This document shows positions 22,365 to 32,018 of a stretch of 64,000 nucleotides of DNA, in pieces. Position 1 is the first letter of the stretch, and each line of letters starts with the position of its first letter. The notes beneath the pieces are model-generated. The model was not told where the DNA came from. It did not search any database and worked only from the letters and a program-made list of their open reading frames with translations. Source of the DNA: a virus; IMG/VR virus record IMGVR_UViG_3300024502_000011, positions 1-64,000 of that record; one strand, 5' to 3'. The position numbers and the translations under genes were made by a program.

Positions 22365-23453
22365 ATGGCAAAAAAAGATAATTATTTTACAGATTTAGTT
22401 AAAACAACAGGAAATAGTTACGCTGCATTAGCATCAGAAGGAATTGAAGCTGGAGATATAAACGGCTTCATTCCAACTGGTTCATATATGCTAAATGCAA
22501 TTCTTTCAGGTTCAATTTATGGTGGACTTCCAGATAATAAAATCACAGCAATTGCTGGTGAAGAAGCAACAGGTAAAACTTATCTTGTATTAGATATTTG
22601 TAAGTTTTTCTTAAATCAAAATCCAGAAGCTGGTGTTCTTTATTTTGAAACTGAATCTGCAATTACAAAACAAACACTAGAAGAAAGAGGTATTGATACT
22701 TCTAGAGTAGCAATTATTCCTGTAACTACAGTTCAAGAATTTAGAACACAAATGTTAAAAATTATTGAAAAGTATCTAACACAATCTAAGTCTGAACGTA
22801 AACCTATTATGTTTGTTTTAGATTCATTAGGAATGTTATCTACAACCAAAGAAATGGAAGATTCTGTTGCTGGATCAGAAACAAAAGATATGACAAGAGC
22901 AGGAATTATTAAAGCTGCTTTCAGAACAATTACATTGAAACTTGGACGTGCTGGTATTCCTCTTGTAGTAACAAATCACACATATGATGAACAAGGTAAA
23001 ATGTTTTCTCAAAAAGTTATGTCGGGTGGTTCTGGTTTGAAGTATGCAGCATCATCAATTCTTTTCCTTTCAAAAGCAAAAGATAAAGATGCTCAAGGTG
23101 TTGTAGGTAATATTATCACAGTAACTAATAAAAAAGGCAGATTAACAAAAGAAAATGCTCAAATTAAAATTAGTTTAAATTATGAAACCGGAATGAATCC
23201 ATATTATGGTTTATTAGAACTTGGTGAGAAATATGGTTTATTCAAAAAAGTTTCAAATAAGTATGAAGTTAATGGTGTACAAGCATTTGAAAAACATATT
23301 CTAAAAAATCCAGAAAAATTCTTTACAAAAGATATTTTAGATAAATTAGATGTATGTGCTAGAAATGAATTTTATTATGGTTTAAAGAAAAAGAATTTCA
23401 ATGATGTAGAAACCGGAGAAACAGAAGAGGATTATGAAGATGGAGATGAATAA
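22365..23453 (+). CDS. uvsX: UvsX/RecA-like recombinase
   Basis: Strand-exchange ATPase for recombination-dependent replication and repair. Walker A GEEATGKT (about residues 65-73), Walker B IMFVLDSLG, a loop with FSQKVMSGGSGLKYAASSILFL, and an acidic C-terminus (ETEEDYEDGDE), a RecA-type regulatory tail. 362 aa, near T4 UvsX (391). Follows the polymerase by 3 bp, hence co-translated. Confidence 0.95.
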   Translation: MAKKDNYFTDLVKTTGNSYAALASEGIEAGDINGFIPTGSYMLNAILSGSIYGGLPDNKITAIAGEEATGKTYLVLDICKFFLNQNPEAGVLYFETESAITKQTLEERGIDTSRVAIIPVTTVQEFRTQMLKIIEKYLTQSKSERKPIMFVLDSLGMLSTTKEMEDSVAGSETKDMTRAGIIKAAFRTITLKLGRAGIPLVVTNHTYDEQGKMFSQKVMSGGSGLKYAASSILFLSKAKDKDAQGVVGNIITVTNKKGRLTKENAQIKISLNYETGMNPYYGLLELGEKYGLFKKVSNKYEVNGVQAFEKHILKNPEKFFTKDILDKLDVCARNEFYYGLKKKNFNDVETGETEEDYEDGDE

Positions 23454-23751
23454 TTTTAATGTCAGTATTGTAAGAATTAATGGCGAAGATAATTTTGCTA
23501 TTAAAATTTTAGATGAAAAGTACTTGAATTTAGTCTACAAGTATGATAAACTAGAAGTAGTGGATGATGTACTTTCATTTGAAATTAATGTTGTAGATAA
23601 TCCAAACAATATTTCTGAAGAAGTTATATCTAATAAAGAATTTTCAGATTTTGTTGGTGAGTACTTAGTTTATTTATTAAAATCTCAGATGGAGAATGAT
23701 GCATTAAATGACGTTAGAGAACATAATTCTGAAGAACTTAGTAAAGAATGA
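23434..23751 (+). CDS. hypothetical protein, 105 aa
   Basis: Acidic, beta-rich (VSIVRINGEDNFAIKILDEKYLNLV). Overlaps the end of uvsX by 20 bp and the start of the helicase by 44 bp, so it is embedded in the replication operon. Three in-frame Met codons in the first five make the exact start uncertain. Not recognised; a helicase or recombinase accessory factor would fit its place. Confidence 0.65.
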   Translation: MKMEMNNFNVSIVRINGEDNFAIKILDEKYLNLVYKYDKLEVVDDVLSFEINVVDNPNNISEEVISNKEFSDFVGEYLVYLLKSQMENDALNDVREHNSEELSKE

Positions 23752-25105
23752 TGATTTCACAAGAAAGACTATTCCTTTCATTGAAGAGGAATATTTTAGT
23801 AATTCACATGAGAGAATTTTTTTCTCTCATGTGAAGAACTATTTCAATCAATATAATAGTTTACCTACAAAAGAAGCATTAGCTATTCTTGTAAGTAACG
23901 ATAAGAATATTAATGAGAGAGACTTTGAATCTATTAAAGAAACTTTAGAAGAAATTTCTAATGACACAGACGAAACCAACACACAATTTTTAATTGACAA
24001 GACCGAACAGTTTTGTAAAGATAGAGCAATTTATAATGCAATCATTAAGTCTGTAAATATTATTGAAGGTAAAGATGATAAGTTAGATAAAGGTGCTTTA
24101 CCAAAACTTCTCAGTGATGCTTTAGGTGTTTCTTTTGATAGAAATGTTGGTCATGATTATCTTGAAAATTCCGATGAAAGATTTGAATTTTATCATCGCA
24201 AAGAAAACAAAATTCCATTTGCATTAGACTATTTTAATAGAATTACTTCTGGTGGTATTAGTGAAAAAACTCTTACTGTTATTCTTGCTGGAACTGGCGT
24301 AGGTAAATCCTTGTTCATGTGTGATATGGCTTCATCAGTTTTTATGATGGGTAAGAATGTCCTTTATATCACACTTGAAATGGCAGAAGAAAGAATTGCT
24401 GAAAGAATTGATTCTAATCTTTTAAATGTTCCAATTGTTGAAATGAGAAAATTATCTGAAGATAATTTCAACAAAAAGTTAACAGCAGTTAGAAGTAAAA
24501 CAACTGGAAAATTTGTTGTAAAAGAATATCCAACCGCATCAGCTAATGCTAATCATTTTCGTGTTCTATTGAATGAATTAGCTATGAAAAAGAATTTTGT
24601 TCCAGATATTATCTTTATTGATTATCTAAATATTTGTTCAAGTTCAAGACTTAAAGTTGGTTCTAATGTAAATAGTTACACTTATGTTAAATCTATTGCA
24701 GAAGAGATTCGTGGTTTAGCTGTTGAATATTCAGTTCCAATTGTTACAGCAACACAAACCACTCGTTCAGGTTATTCAAATTCAGATGTTGGTTTAGAAG
24801 ATACATCAGAAAGTTTCGGTCTTCCAGCTACAGCAGATTTAATGTTTGCTCTTATTAGTACTGAGGAACTTGAAAAGTTAAATCAGATAATGGTGAAGCA
24901 ATTGAAAAATCGTTATAATGATCCAGCCATGTATAGAAAGTTTGTTGTTGGTATTGATAGATCAAGAATGAAACTTTATGATGTCGATCAATCAGCACAA
25001 GATTTAGTTGATTCTGGACATGATGATGAAGAAGATGATTTAGAAGAAACAATTGTTAAATCTCCATTCAAATTCAAAAATAAATTTTCTGATTTTAAAT
25101 TCTAA
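23708..25105 (+). CDS. 41: replicative DNA helicase, DnaB/gp41 family
   Basis: Hexameric 5'-3' helicase. The N-terminal helical domain covers about residues 1-140. The RecA-like core has Walker A GTGVGKS (about 197), LEMAEERIAERID, Walker B IIFIDYLNIC, TATQTTRSGYSNS and SESFGLPATADLM (H4-like). 465 aa against 475 in T4. Acidic C-terminal tail. It acts with the primase at 32059. Confidence 0.95.
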   Translation: MTLENIILKNLVKNDDFTRKTIPFIEEEYFSNSHERIFFSHVKNYFNQYNSLPTKEALAILVSNDKNINERDFESIKETLEEISNDTDETNTQFLIDKTEQFCKDRAIYNAIIKSVNIIEGKDDKLDKGALPKLLSDALGVSFDRNVGHDYLENSDERFEFYHRKENKIPFALDYFNRITSGGISEKTLTVILAGTGVGKSLFMCDMASSVFMMGKNVLYITLEMAEERIAERIDSNLLNVPIVEMRKLSEDNFNKKLTAVRSKTTGKFVVKEYPTASANANHFRVLLNELAMKKNFVPDIIFIDYLNICSSSRLKVGSNVNSYTYVKSIAEEIRGLAVEYSVPIVTATQTTRSGYSNSDVGLEDTSESFGLPATADLMFALISTEELEKLNQIMVKQLKNRYNDPAMYRKFVVGIDRSRMKLYDVDQSAQDLVDSGHDDEEDDLEETIVKSPFKFKNKFSDFKF

Positions 25106-25139
25106 TAAATATTTAATAAATATTTCAAGGAGTTTGCGA

Positions 25140-25991
25140 ATGTTCAAAGAAGAAGCTGAAGGTAGAATGATATTAGCTCAACTGGAAAAAATTTCTAAGT
25201 TATCAGCAGCATTAATGGATAAAATTTCTGATTCTGATGACTTAGAAGGTTGGGTTCAAAATAAAATTGATTTGGCAGAAGATTATATTCAAACAGTATA
25301 TGATTATATGACATATAATTCTGATTCAGTTTCTGAAGATGTTAATGAAGATTTGCGTAAATGGTTTAGTAAAACTGATCCAAAAGGTAATTGGGTTAGA
25401 ATTGGAACCGATGGTGAAATTAAAGGAGATTGTGCTAGAGAAGAAGGTGAAGGTAAACCAAAATGTTTACCCAAACAAAAAGCAGACTCTATGAGTAAAG
25501 AAGATAGAGCAAAAGCTGCTAGAAGAAAGCGCAGATTAGATCCACAAGCAGATAGACCAGGAACCGGAAATAAACCAATAAACGTAAAAACAGAAGAAGT
25601 TGAATATTTAGAAGAAAAGAATGTTCCTTCCAATGCTAAATTATGGGCTAGAGCAAAAGCTTTAGCTAAACAAAAGTTTGATGTTTATCCATCAGCATAT
25701 GCTAATGGATGGGCAGCTAAATGGTATAAATCTAAAGGTGGAACTTGGAAAACAAAATCTGAACAATTCATAAAAGGCACAAAAATGAAAACATTTAAAG
25801 AGTTTAGAGAAAGTTTGAATGAATGTGGTTGTGATAGTGTTATTGTAGAGAAGTCACCAAATGATCCAGAAATTGAAAAATGGATCAAGTCAAACAAAGC
25901 AAGATTCAAGAAAGAATATGGTGAAAAGAAAGGAACAGAAGTTCTTTACGCTAAAGCATGGGATATGTATAATAAGAAACATAAGAAGTAA
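25140..25991 (+). CDS. conserved phage protein, probably virion or scaffold associated, 283 aa
   Basis: Residues 1-60 (FKEEAEGRMILAQLEKISKL, WVQNKIDLAEDYIQTVYDYM) match a domain recurrent in small proteins of T4-like marine phages. Residues 85-165 hold KWFSKTDPKGNWVRIGTDGE and a basic KRRLDPQADRPG. The C-terminal third has VPSNAKLWARAKALAKQKFD and GWAAKWYKSKGGTW, also widespread in phage structural loci. A fusion of three such modules. The start has AAGGAG upstream; an in-frame upstream start lacks one. Confidence 0.7.
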   Translation: MFKEEAEGRMILAQLEKISKLSAALMDKISDSDDLEGWVQNKIDLAEDYIQTVYDYMTYNSDSVSEDVNEDLRKWFSKTDPKGNWVRIGTDGEIKGDCAREEGEGKPKCLPKQKADSMSKEDRAKAARRKRRLDPQADRPGTGNKPINVKTEEVEYLEEKNVPSNAKLWARAKALAKQKFDVYPSAYANGWAAKWYKSKGGTWKTKSEQFIKGTKMKTFKEFRESLNECGCDSVIVEKSPNDPEIEKWIKSNKARFKKEYGEKKGTEVLYAKAWDMYNKKHKK

Positions 25992-25996
25992 CTAAC

Positions 25997-26341
25997 ATGC
26001 TATCATTAAAAGAATTTTTTCACTTACTAGAAAACGAATTAGAAGACTTAACTGAAGAGGAAAAGAAAAAAAATCCTCCTCTAAATAAACCTATGAGGGG
26101 TGATCGCAAAAAGTATAAAGTATACGTCAAAGATCCAAAAACTGGAAATATCAAAAAAGTTGAATTTGGTGATCCAAACATGTCAATTAAAAGAGATAAT
26201 CCAGAAAGAAGAAAAGCTTTTAGATCAAGACATGGTTGTGATGATCCTTCAGTTCCAAAACCAAAAACCAAGGCAAAATATTGGGCTTGTAAGTTTTGGC
26301 AAAAAAGTAAAACAGTATCTTCACTTTTAGGTAAAAAATAA
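25997..26341 (+). CDS. conserved phage protein, 114 aa
   Basis: KKYKVYVKDPKTGNIKKVEFGDPNMSIK, then PERRKAFRSRHGCDDPSV and KAKYWACKFW. This is a strongly conserved pattern in T4-like phages, with Cys/His residues that could bind metal. N-terminal LKEFFHLLENE helix. Five bp after the preceding gene and sharing a base with the next start. Function not established to my knowledge. Confidence 0.7.
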   Translation: MLSLKEFFHLLENELEDLTEEEKKKNPPLNKPMRGDRKKYKVYVKDPKTGNIKKVEFGDPNMSIKRDNPERRKAFRSRHGCDDPSVPKPKTKAKYWACKFWQKSKTVSSLLGKK

Positions 26342-26682
26342 TGGCTGGAATTACAATAAAACAACGCAGAGGAACCACAACAGAGCATTCATCTTTTACT
26401 GGCGCATCAGGTGAAGTAACTGTTGATACAACTAAAAAAGTTTTAGTTGTTCATGATGGTTCAACTGCTGGTGGATTCCCACTAAATAGAACATATAGTG
26501 TTACATTTACTGCTCAAACAACAGTAACTGTTAATCATAATTTAAATACATCAGATATTATAGTTGCTTGTTATAATGGTTCTAACGTACAAATTACACC
26601 ATCTTCAGTAACTATAAATACTAGTAATAGTTGCACAGTAGTTTTTTCTGGTGCAACAACTGGAAAAATTGTAGTAAAATAA
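26341..26682 (+). CDS. tail-fibre-associated protein, 113 aa
   Basis: ITIKQRRGTTTEHSSFTGASGEVTVDTTKKVLVVHDGSTAGGFPL is the N-terminal capsid/tail-attachment motif seen in major tropism determinant and hyaluronidase-type fibres. A short beta domain follows. The same motif starts the 701-aa fibre at 27165. Confidence 0.7.
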   Translation: MAGITIKQRRGTTTEHSSFTGASGEVTVDTTKKVLVVHDGSTAGGFPLNRTYSVTFTAQTTVTVNHNLNTSDIIVACYNGSNVQITPSSVTINTSNSCTVVFSGATTGKIVVK

Positions 26683-26740
26683 AACTTGAAACTATGTGTC
26701 TAAAAGAGCATAATTTATATTAAATGAAAAGGATAAAATA

Positions 26741-27139
26741 ATGAAACTATCACTTGCACAAATTAAGAATGCAGAACCTGTCGTAGCCAAGCTACTAAAT
26801 GTTGAGCTACCAATTAAGGTGTCTTATAGATTTACCAGAATTGCAAAAGCTTTTGCGGAAGAAATAAAGTATTTTGAAGATTCTAGAATGAAGCTTTTTG
26901 ATAAGTATGGTGTAGATCAAGAAGATGGAACACGAAAAATTAAGGATGAATATCAACAGCAATTTTTTGCAGATTTAACATCTCTTCTAAATGAAGAAGT
27001 AGATTTTAAGTTTGATCATAAGATTGATATTAACCTTTTAGAAGATGTAAAGCTAACTCCAATTGAACTAAGTTCACTTGAACCTTGGTTAGATAATGTT
27101 GAGTTTGTAGACGAAGTAGCTGATACCGCTACAGTTTAA
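26741..27139 (+). CDS. hypothetical protein, 132 aa
   Basis: MKLSLAQIKNAEPVVAKLLN, then PIKVSYRFTRIAKAFAEEIKYFED. A helical protein with the general shape of phage DUF1617-like tail accessory proteins. Preceded by AAAAGGATAAAATA. Assignment weak. Confidence 0.6.
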   Translation: MKLSLAQIKNAEPVVAKLLNVELPIKVSYRFTRIAKAFAEEIKYFEDSRMKLFDKYGVDQEDGTRKIKDEYQQQFFADLTSLLNEEVDFKFDHKIDINLLEDVKLTPIELSSLEPWLDNVEFVDEVADTATV

Positions 27140-27164
27140 TTAAAATCCACCAGTAGGTAAATAC

Positions 27165-29270
27165 ATGGGTAATATAGTTTTAAGAAAAAATAGAGTCACA
27201 GCGAACACTTTAATTGGTAAAGTTGGTGAACTAACAATTAACACAACTGATAAAACTCTCTATATTCATGATGGTTCAACTACTGGTGGATTTTGTTTAT
27301 TTAGATACAACACATCTAGTGCAATAACATCAGGGGAGGTGCCGTTTTCAAACGGCACCCAAGGTGTTTTACAGACTAGTTCTAATTTAAAATGGACAAG
27401 TCCAAACTTATTAATTAACACCTATAAAGCATTTCATTCTGGTAATTTAGTTGCTGGAACTGCAATTTCAATTACAGAATCACCAACAAATACATTTACT
27501 GTAGCAAATACTGGTGTAACAAGTATTACTGCTGGTACTGGTATTTCAATTACAGGGTCTACTGGTTCAATAACTATTAGTGCTACTGGGGGTGGTGCAA
27601 CTGGAATTTCCGGTGTAACATCATTAGAAGGTTTAACTGGAGCATTAACATTCGTTGATGGAAATATTACTTTTGGAACTAGTGGTTCAACACAAATTAC
27701 TGCTACAATTTCTTCCACACCAGCAAGCACATTAACTGGAACAATTCCATCTGGTGTTTTGGGTAATTCTACAGTTAATATTGGATCTACTGCTGTTGCA
27801 TTAAATCGAGCATCTGCTAATTTGGCATTAACTGGTATTTCTAGTGTACAATTTCCAGGTTCAACATCAGGCACAATAACATTACAAGCAACAGCAATTG
27901 CTGGAACTACAACAATTACATTACCAGCTACATCTGGAACATTAGTATTATCTGGTTCAATTGTTAATGCTGATATAGCAACTGGTGCCGCAATTGCTTA
28001 TTCTAAATTATCACTTTCAGGAACAATTGTAAATAATGATATAGCAACTGGTGCCGCAATTGCTTATTCTAAATTATCATTATCAAATTCAATTGTAAAT
28101 AATGATATAGCAACTGGTGCCGCAATTGCTTATTCTAAATTATCATTATCAAATTCAATTGTAAATGCAGACATCGCAACTACTGCCGCAATTGCTTATT
28201 CTAAATTATCATTATCAAATTCAATTGTAAATGCTGATATTAGTACAACAGCAGCAATTGCAATTACTAAATTAGCAGCATCTACAATTTCTGGTGTTTC
28301 TCTTGGAAATAATTTAAATACATTAACATTTGGCTCATACTTAACAGGAACTTCTTATAATGGATCTGCTGCAAGAACAATTGCTGTTGATGCAACAACA
28401 GCAGCTACAGCAAGCAAAGTTGTAGCAAGAGATGCAAGTGGAACAGTTTTTGCTACAACATTTTCAGGTTCAGGTGCTTCACTAACAAATATTCCAAATG
28501 GCGCATTAACTAATTCATCAATTACGGTAAATGGAACTGTAATTTCATTAGGTGGTTCTGGAACAGTTACCGCAAATACAACAAATTCAATAACATTTGA
28601 TAATTTAGGAACTGGTGCTGTTTCTGGTTCAACTTTTAATGGATCTGCTGCACAAACAATTAGTTATAATACAATTGGCGCACCATCAACAACAGGTACA
28701 AATGCTTCAGGTTCATGGGGAATTTCTGTAACTGGTTCATCTGCATCATGCACAGGAAATGCAGCAACAGCAACTGTCTTACAAACAAGTAGAACATTTT
28801 CATTAACTGGTGATGTTACTGCATCTGCTGTTTCATTTAACGGATCAGGTGACGTTCAATTATCAACAACAATTGGAAACGGTACAGTTACTTCAGCTAA
28901 ATTAGCATCATCTTTATCATTAACTACACCGACATTAAGTTCACCAACTATTTCTGGAGTTATTTCTTCTGGTCCACAAGGAAATAAAACAATAATTGTA
29001 GATTATGTTCCTACAAGTGTTAGTGCTTCAGTTTCAGTTGGATATGGTTATACAGTTAATGCAAATTCAATAACATTAACTTTACCAAATACCAGTTTAT
29101 CTGATGGTGATAGAATTTCGTTTATTCCAGGAAGCAATTTAATTAACAGTTATACAATTTCCGGAAACGGAAATGCTATTATGAATACAGATACATCACT
29201 GACAATAGATTTAGCTGTTCCTTTTGATTTAATTTGGAATGGAACAAATACAAGATGGGTCTTAGGATAA
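27165..29270 (+). CDS. tail fibre protein, 701 aa
   Basis: N-terminal attachment motif (residues 1-45: GKVGELTINTTDKTLYIHDGS). A long Thr/Ser/Gly/Ala-rich beta repeat shaft follows. Residues 263-372 are five near-identical 22-residue repeats (IVNNDIATGAAIAYSKLSL). The C-terminus (IIVDYVPTSVSASVSVGYGY to the end) is a probable receptor-binding tip. It should decide host range. Repeat-rich genes of this kind recombine easily. Confidence 0.85.
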   Translation: MGNIVLRKNRVTANTLIGKVGELTINTTDKTLYIHDGSTTGGFCLFRYNTSSAITSGEVPFSNGTQGVLQTSSNLKWTSPNLLINTYKAFHSGNLVAGTAISITESPTNTFTVANTGVTSITAGTGISITGSTGSITISATGGGATGISGVTSLEGLTGALTFVDGNITFGTSGSTQITATISSTPASTLTGTIPSGVLGNSTVNIGSTAVALNRASANLALTGISSVQFPGSTSGTITLQATAIAGTTTITLPATSGTLVLSGSIVNADIATGAAIAYSKLSLSGTIVNNDIATGAAIAYSKLSLSNSIVNNDIATGAAIAYSKLSLSNSIVNADIATTAAIAYSKLSLSNSIVNADISTTAAIAITKLAASTISGVSLGNNLNTLTFGSYLTGTSYNGSAARTIAVDATTAATASKVVARDASGTVFATTFSGSGASLTNIPNGALTNSSITVNGTVISLGGSGTVTANTTNSITFDNLGTGAVSGSTFNGSAAQTISYNTIGAPSTTGTNASGSWGISVTGSSASCTGNAATATVLQTSRTFSLTGDVTASAVSFNGSGDVQLSTTIGNGTVTSAKLASSLSLTTPTLSSPTISGVISSGPQGNKTIIVDYVPTSVSASVSVGYGYTVNANSITLTLPNTSLSDGDRISFIPGSNLINSYTISGNGNAIMNTDTSLTIDLAVPFDLIWNGTNTRWVLG
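27951..28280 (+). repeat. five tandem 66-bp repeats in the fibre gene
   Basis: Unit of 22 codons. The three central copies are nearly identical at DNA level while the outer ones have drifted, consistent with recent expansion. Confidence 0.85.
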
Positions 29271-29277
29271 AAAATAG

Positions 29278-29285
29278 GATAAATA
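29278..29285 (+). promoter_or_regulatory. GATAAATA, late-promoter-like box
   Basis: One mismatch to the T4 late box. The ATG of the next gene is at 29287, so it may instead be incidental. Confidence 0.3.
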
Positions 29286-29286
29286 T

Positions 29287-29655
29287 ATGGCAAATTTAAG
29301 TTCATTTACAAGCGGTGGCGGAATTAAATCTATTCAACGTGGCACTGTTGACACAACAAATACATCAGCAGCAGGACCACATACAGGAACTATAACTGTT
29401 ACTTCTGTAACCACTTCAAAAGCTTTTTTAATAATAGAAAATGCTAGTCATTATAAAGTCGGTCCAGCTTTAGGGGGAAGTTATGGTGGTTCAACATATC
29501 CACTACCATATCTTGGTGTTCAAGCTGTGCTAACAAATGGCACAACTATCACTTGGACTAGTGGATCAACAGTAGCATATACTTATGATGGTATTGGAAC
29601 CCCTTCATATGAAGCTAGAGTTAAATTTGCATGGACTCTTATTGAATATAATTAG
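29287..29655 (+). CDS. probable virion protein, 122 aa
   Basis: Gly/Ser/Thr-rich beta sequence (GGGIKSIQRGTVDTTNTSAAG, GSYGGSTYPLPYLGVQ, ending in RVKFAWTLIEYN), a pattern common in small phage tail proteins after a fibre gene. No signal peptide. Confidence 0.6.
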   Translation: MANLSSFTSGGGIKSIQRGTVDTTNTSAAGPHTGTITVTSVTTSKAFLIIENASHYKVGPALGGSYGGSTYPLPYLGVQAVLTNGTTITWTSGSTVAYTYDGIGTPSYEARVKFAWTLIEYN

Positions 29656-29689
29656 AATTGTGTAATCATATTTACAATAAATACTTTAC

Positions 29690-30121
29690 ATGAACTCAGA
29701 TAAAAAACTAACTGAGCTATTTGAAATAGCTGAAGAAATTGAGAATACTCAAGTTATGAAACCAAAACAAGTAGAAGTTATTCTCTCGGGAGAAGAAACT
29801 TCACATGAAAAATTAGACACAGATTTTGAAATTGTTCGTAAAAATTATATGAATCTAATCTTAAAAGGATCAGAAACATTGAATGATCTTTTAGAATTAG
29901 CTAAAGAAACTGAACACCCAAGAACATATGAAGTTTTATCTGGACTAATATCAACATTATCTACACTTAATAAAGATTTAATTGAAATACATACAGCTAA
30001 ATCAAAAATAGAAAATGTTCAACATGTGAACAAAACTCAGATTACACAACAAAACGTTTTCGTTGGTTCCACTAGTGACTTACAAAAGATGTTAAAGAAA
30101 GCAACAGAAGAACCAGAATAG
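29690..30121 (+). CDS. 16: terminase small subunit, T4 gp16-like
   Basis: 143 aa. DFEIVRKNYMNLILKGSETLNDLLELAKETEHPRTYEVLSGLI then LNKDLIEIHTAKSKI matches the core of the T4-type DNA packaging protein gp16 (R.N...L..KG...L..L...A..SE.PR..EV). It recognises DNA for packaging by the large terminase (not in this window). Flanked by structural genes. Confidence 0.75.
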   Translation: MNSDKKLTELFEIAEEIENTQVMKPKQVEVILSGEETSHEKLDTDFEIVRKNYMNLILKGSETLNDLLELAKETEHPRTYEVLSGLISTLSTLNKDLIEIHTAKSKIENVQHVNKTQITQQNVFVGSTSDLQKMLKKATEEPE

Positions 30122-30133
30122 ATAAATAGTTAT

Positions 30134-30361
30134 ATGAAATCATTTAAAGAAATTCGTCAAAATTTATCAGAAGGTGTACAAGGAATTGATGCTATTATGA
30201 TTTCAGTTCCTTTGATGATTCGCTGTATGGAATATGCAAGAGAAGATGCAAAATCTGATCTTGACTTACATTTAGCTATGGAAAGAATGCTTCAGGTAGC
30301 TAAAACAAAAGGTTCTAGACCACTAGACTCAAACGATTACAGAAGAATTTTCAAAAAGTAA
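30134..30361 (+). CDS. conserved small phage protein, 75 aa
   Basis: MKSFKEIRQNLSEGVQGIDAI and LMIRCMEYAREDAKSDLDLH. The N-terminal SFKEIRQNLSE helix recurs in many T4-like virion operon proteins. A GATAAATA box lies at 30121-30128. Role unknown. Confidence 0.6.
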   Translation: MKSFKEIRQNLSEGVQGIDAIMISVPLMIRCMEYAREDAKSDLDLHLAMERMLQVAKTKGSRPLDSNDYRRIFKK

Positions 30362-30362
30362 T

Positions 30363-30530
30363 ATGATAAAAGATTTACCACAAACACTAATCGACGCCGT
30401 AAAAGAAGTTATCAATAAAAAACAAAAAAAAGATGATAACAAACTAAGTGGTGAAAAAGAAGAAATTATCATAAATCCACAACCAAATTTATCAGCAAAT
30501 AAATATCATACAGATAGAATTTTACAGTAG
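30363..30530 (+). CDS. hypothetical protein, 55 aa
   Basis: MIKDLPQTLIDAVKEVINKK, then a Lys/Glu-rich stretch and NPQPNLSANKYH. One bp after the preceding stop. Not recognised. Confidence 0.55.
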   Translation: MIKDLPQTLIDAVKEVINKKQKKDDNKLSGEKEEIIINPQPNLSANKYHTDRILQ

Positions 30531-30539
30531 GATAAAGAA

Positions 30540-30800
30540 ATGAGTCTTCTAAGTTACATTTTAGAACGTAAATATCTTAAAGAAGCTGGTTCACAAATTA
30601 CAAAGAAATCCTTAAAGGGTGGAGAATTAGTTGTATTCAGAAGCCAAAAGGGTTATCACGTTCAAGCAAACAATAAGAAATCTAACACATCAAAAACTAT
30701 CGCCAATTACCCTTTCTTAAAATATAAAGAAGCAGAAGCAAAGAAATTAGCTATGGACTTTGTTAATGCTTATAAAACAAAGGGTGTAGAAATACAGTAA
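30540..30800 (+). CDS. hypothetical protein, 86 aa
   Basis: Begins MSLLSYILERKYLKEAG, then KSLKGGELVVFRSQKGYHVQ. Basic. AGGATAAAGAA precedes the ATG. Part of the small-gene run behind the terminase. Not recognised. Confidence 0.6.
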   Translation: MSLLSYILERKYLKEAGSQITKKSLKGGELVVFRSQKGYHVQANNKKSNTSKTIANYPFLKYKEAEAKKLAMDFVNAYKTKGVEIQ

Positions 30801-30801
30801 C

Positions 30802-31182
30802 GTGGTTCTGAATAAGAATAATTTCTTGATGTACTGCATCAAGAATTATGAAAATGTAGCATTAGATGAAAAAGAGTTTCGAGAAGATTTAGAACGAATT
30901 AAATATCTTAGAAAGTTATTTAAAAGATATAAAGCAAAAAAAATATTAAAAGAACGATTAATATTAAATCATTTGGTAATTTTATTTAATGTTTTTAATC
31001 ATGACGCAGCAGTAAAAATATTATTTTTCGGTGTTGAAAAAGAATATTGGTCATCATTAAAAACATTTTTATTATTTTTAAATTATATGCCAGATAAAAT
31101 TGATGGGATTTCTGACTTGCCTCTGTTGTCATCAGAAATCCCAATTGATTTATATATAGTTAATAGGTTAAAAAATATATGA
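30802..31182 (+). CDS. conserved T4-like protein, 126 aa, GTG start
   Basis: NNFLMYCIKNYENVALDEKEFREDLERIKYLRKLFKRY and LNHLVILFNVFNHDAAVKILFF: a helical protein with a pattern found in many T4-like phages without known function. GTG starts 1 bp after the previous stop. Overlaps the next gene by 4 bp. Confidence 0.65.
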   Translation: MVLNKNNFLMYCIKNYENVALDEKEFREDLERIKYLRKLFKRYKAKKILKERLILNHLVILFNVFNHDAAVKILFFGVEKEYWSSLKTFLLFLNYMPDKIDGISDLPLLSSEIPIDLYIVNRLKNI

Positions 31183-31553
31183 AAAGCTATAAAACATTCC
31201 TAGAAGATGCACCAGCAAATAATGTTGGTGATGGAAAAATTGCAGGAACAGGTGGTGCTGCTGGCGAACCTGGAGTTTCTGTATCAGCACAAAAACGTCA
31301 CCAAAAAAGAAATAAAAAAGCAGCCCCAAAACCGTTCGCTGGACATAAAGTTTTTCAAGTTAATTCCACAGTTTATAATCGTTCTCTTCTAGGAAAAGTT
31401 GCTAGAAGATGGTGGACAACATTTGTAGGTAATGATGAAGTTGGTCAACAAATAAAAGAATATGCAAATGAAAATCCAAATAAAGCTATAATTATTCAAG
31501 ATGAATTAACTGGTGCTATGGTCTATTTAAGACATCCAAAGAAAGGCAAATAA
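31179..31553 (+). CDS. hypothetical phage protein, 124 aa
   Basis: MKSYKTFLEDAPANNVGDG start, then a basic disordered QKRHQKRNKKAAPKPFAG and a folded part with FQVNSTVYNRSLLGKVARRWW. The opening resembles virion-operon proteins of T4-like phages. Unknown role. Confidence 0.6.
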   Translation: MKSYKTFLEDAPANNVGDGKIAGTGGAAGEPGVSVSAQKRHQKRNKKAAPKPFAGHKVFQVNSTVYNRSLLGKVARRWWTTFVGNDEVGQQIKEYANENPNKAIIIQDELTGAMVYLRHPKKGK

Positions 31554-32003
31554 ATGGATTCAGCAGCAGAACTTCAAGTCAAAGTCGGAATTTTGGAAAA
31601 AGAGCAGGAACATCAACAAAAATATCTAGATAGAATTGATATTGCTATTGAAAAGTTAGAAGAAATTTCAGCAAACACTGTTAAAATTATTGCTCTACAT
31701 GAACAAAAATTAGATTTACACACAACTACCGATAATCAAATTCAAACTCAAATTGATGATTTAGATGCAAAAATTATAAAAAATGAATTGACCACATCAA
31801 ATACATTTACTACCATAGATATTAAATTAGATAATTTTGAGAAAAAAATTGATTGTATATCCACCGATGTAAATTCTCTAAAAACAGATTTAGAAAAAAG
31901 AATTTCAAATTTGGAAAAATATTTGTGGTTAATTTCTAGCATATGTGGCGGTCTTTATTTAATTTTATACAACATAGACAAAATTAAATTGTTTTTTCAA
32001 TAA
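31554..32003 (+). CDS. coiled-coil protein with C-terminal membrane anchor, 149 aa
   Basis: Heptad coiled coil over about residues 1-120 (ILEKEQEHQQKYLDRIDIAI, ISTDVNSLKTDLEKRISNLE), then one membrane helix (YLWLISSICGGLYLILYN). A spanin, holin-accessory or tethering role is possible. A promoter for the primase follows. Confidence 0.6.
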   Translation: MDSAAELQVKVGILEKEQEHQQKYLDRIDIAIEKLEEISANTVKIIALHEQKLDLHTTTDNQIQTQIDDLDAKIIKNELTTSNTFTTIDIKLDNFEKKIDCISTDVNSLKTDLEKRISNLEKYLWLISSICGGLYLILYNIDKIKLFFQ

Positions 32004-32018
32004 AAGTTTGTCTCCCAC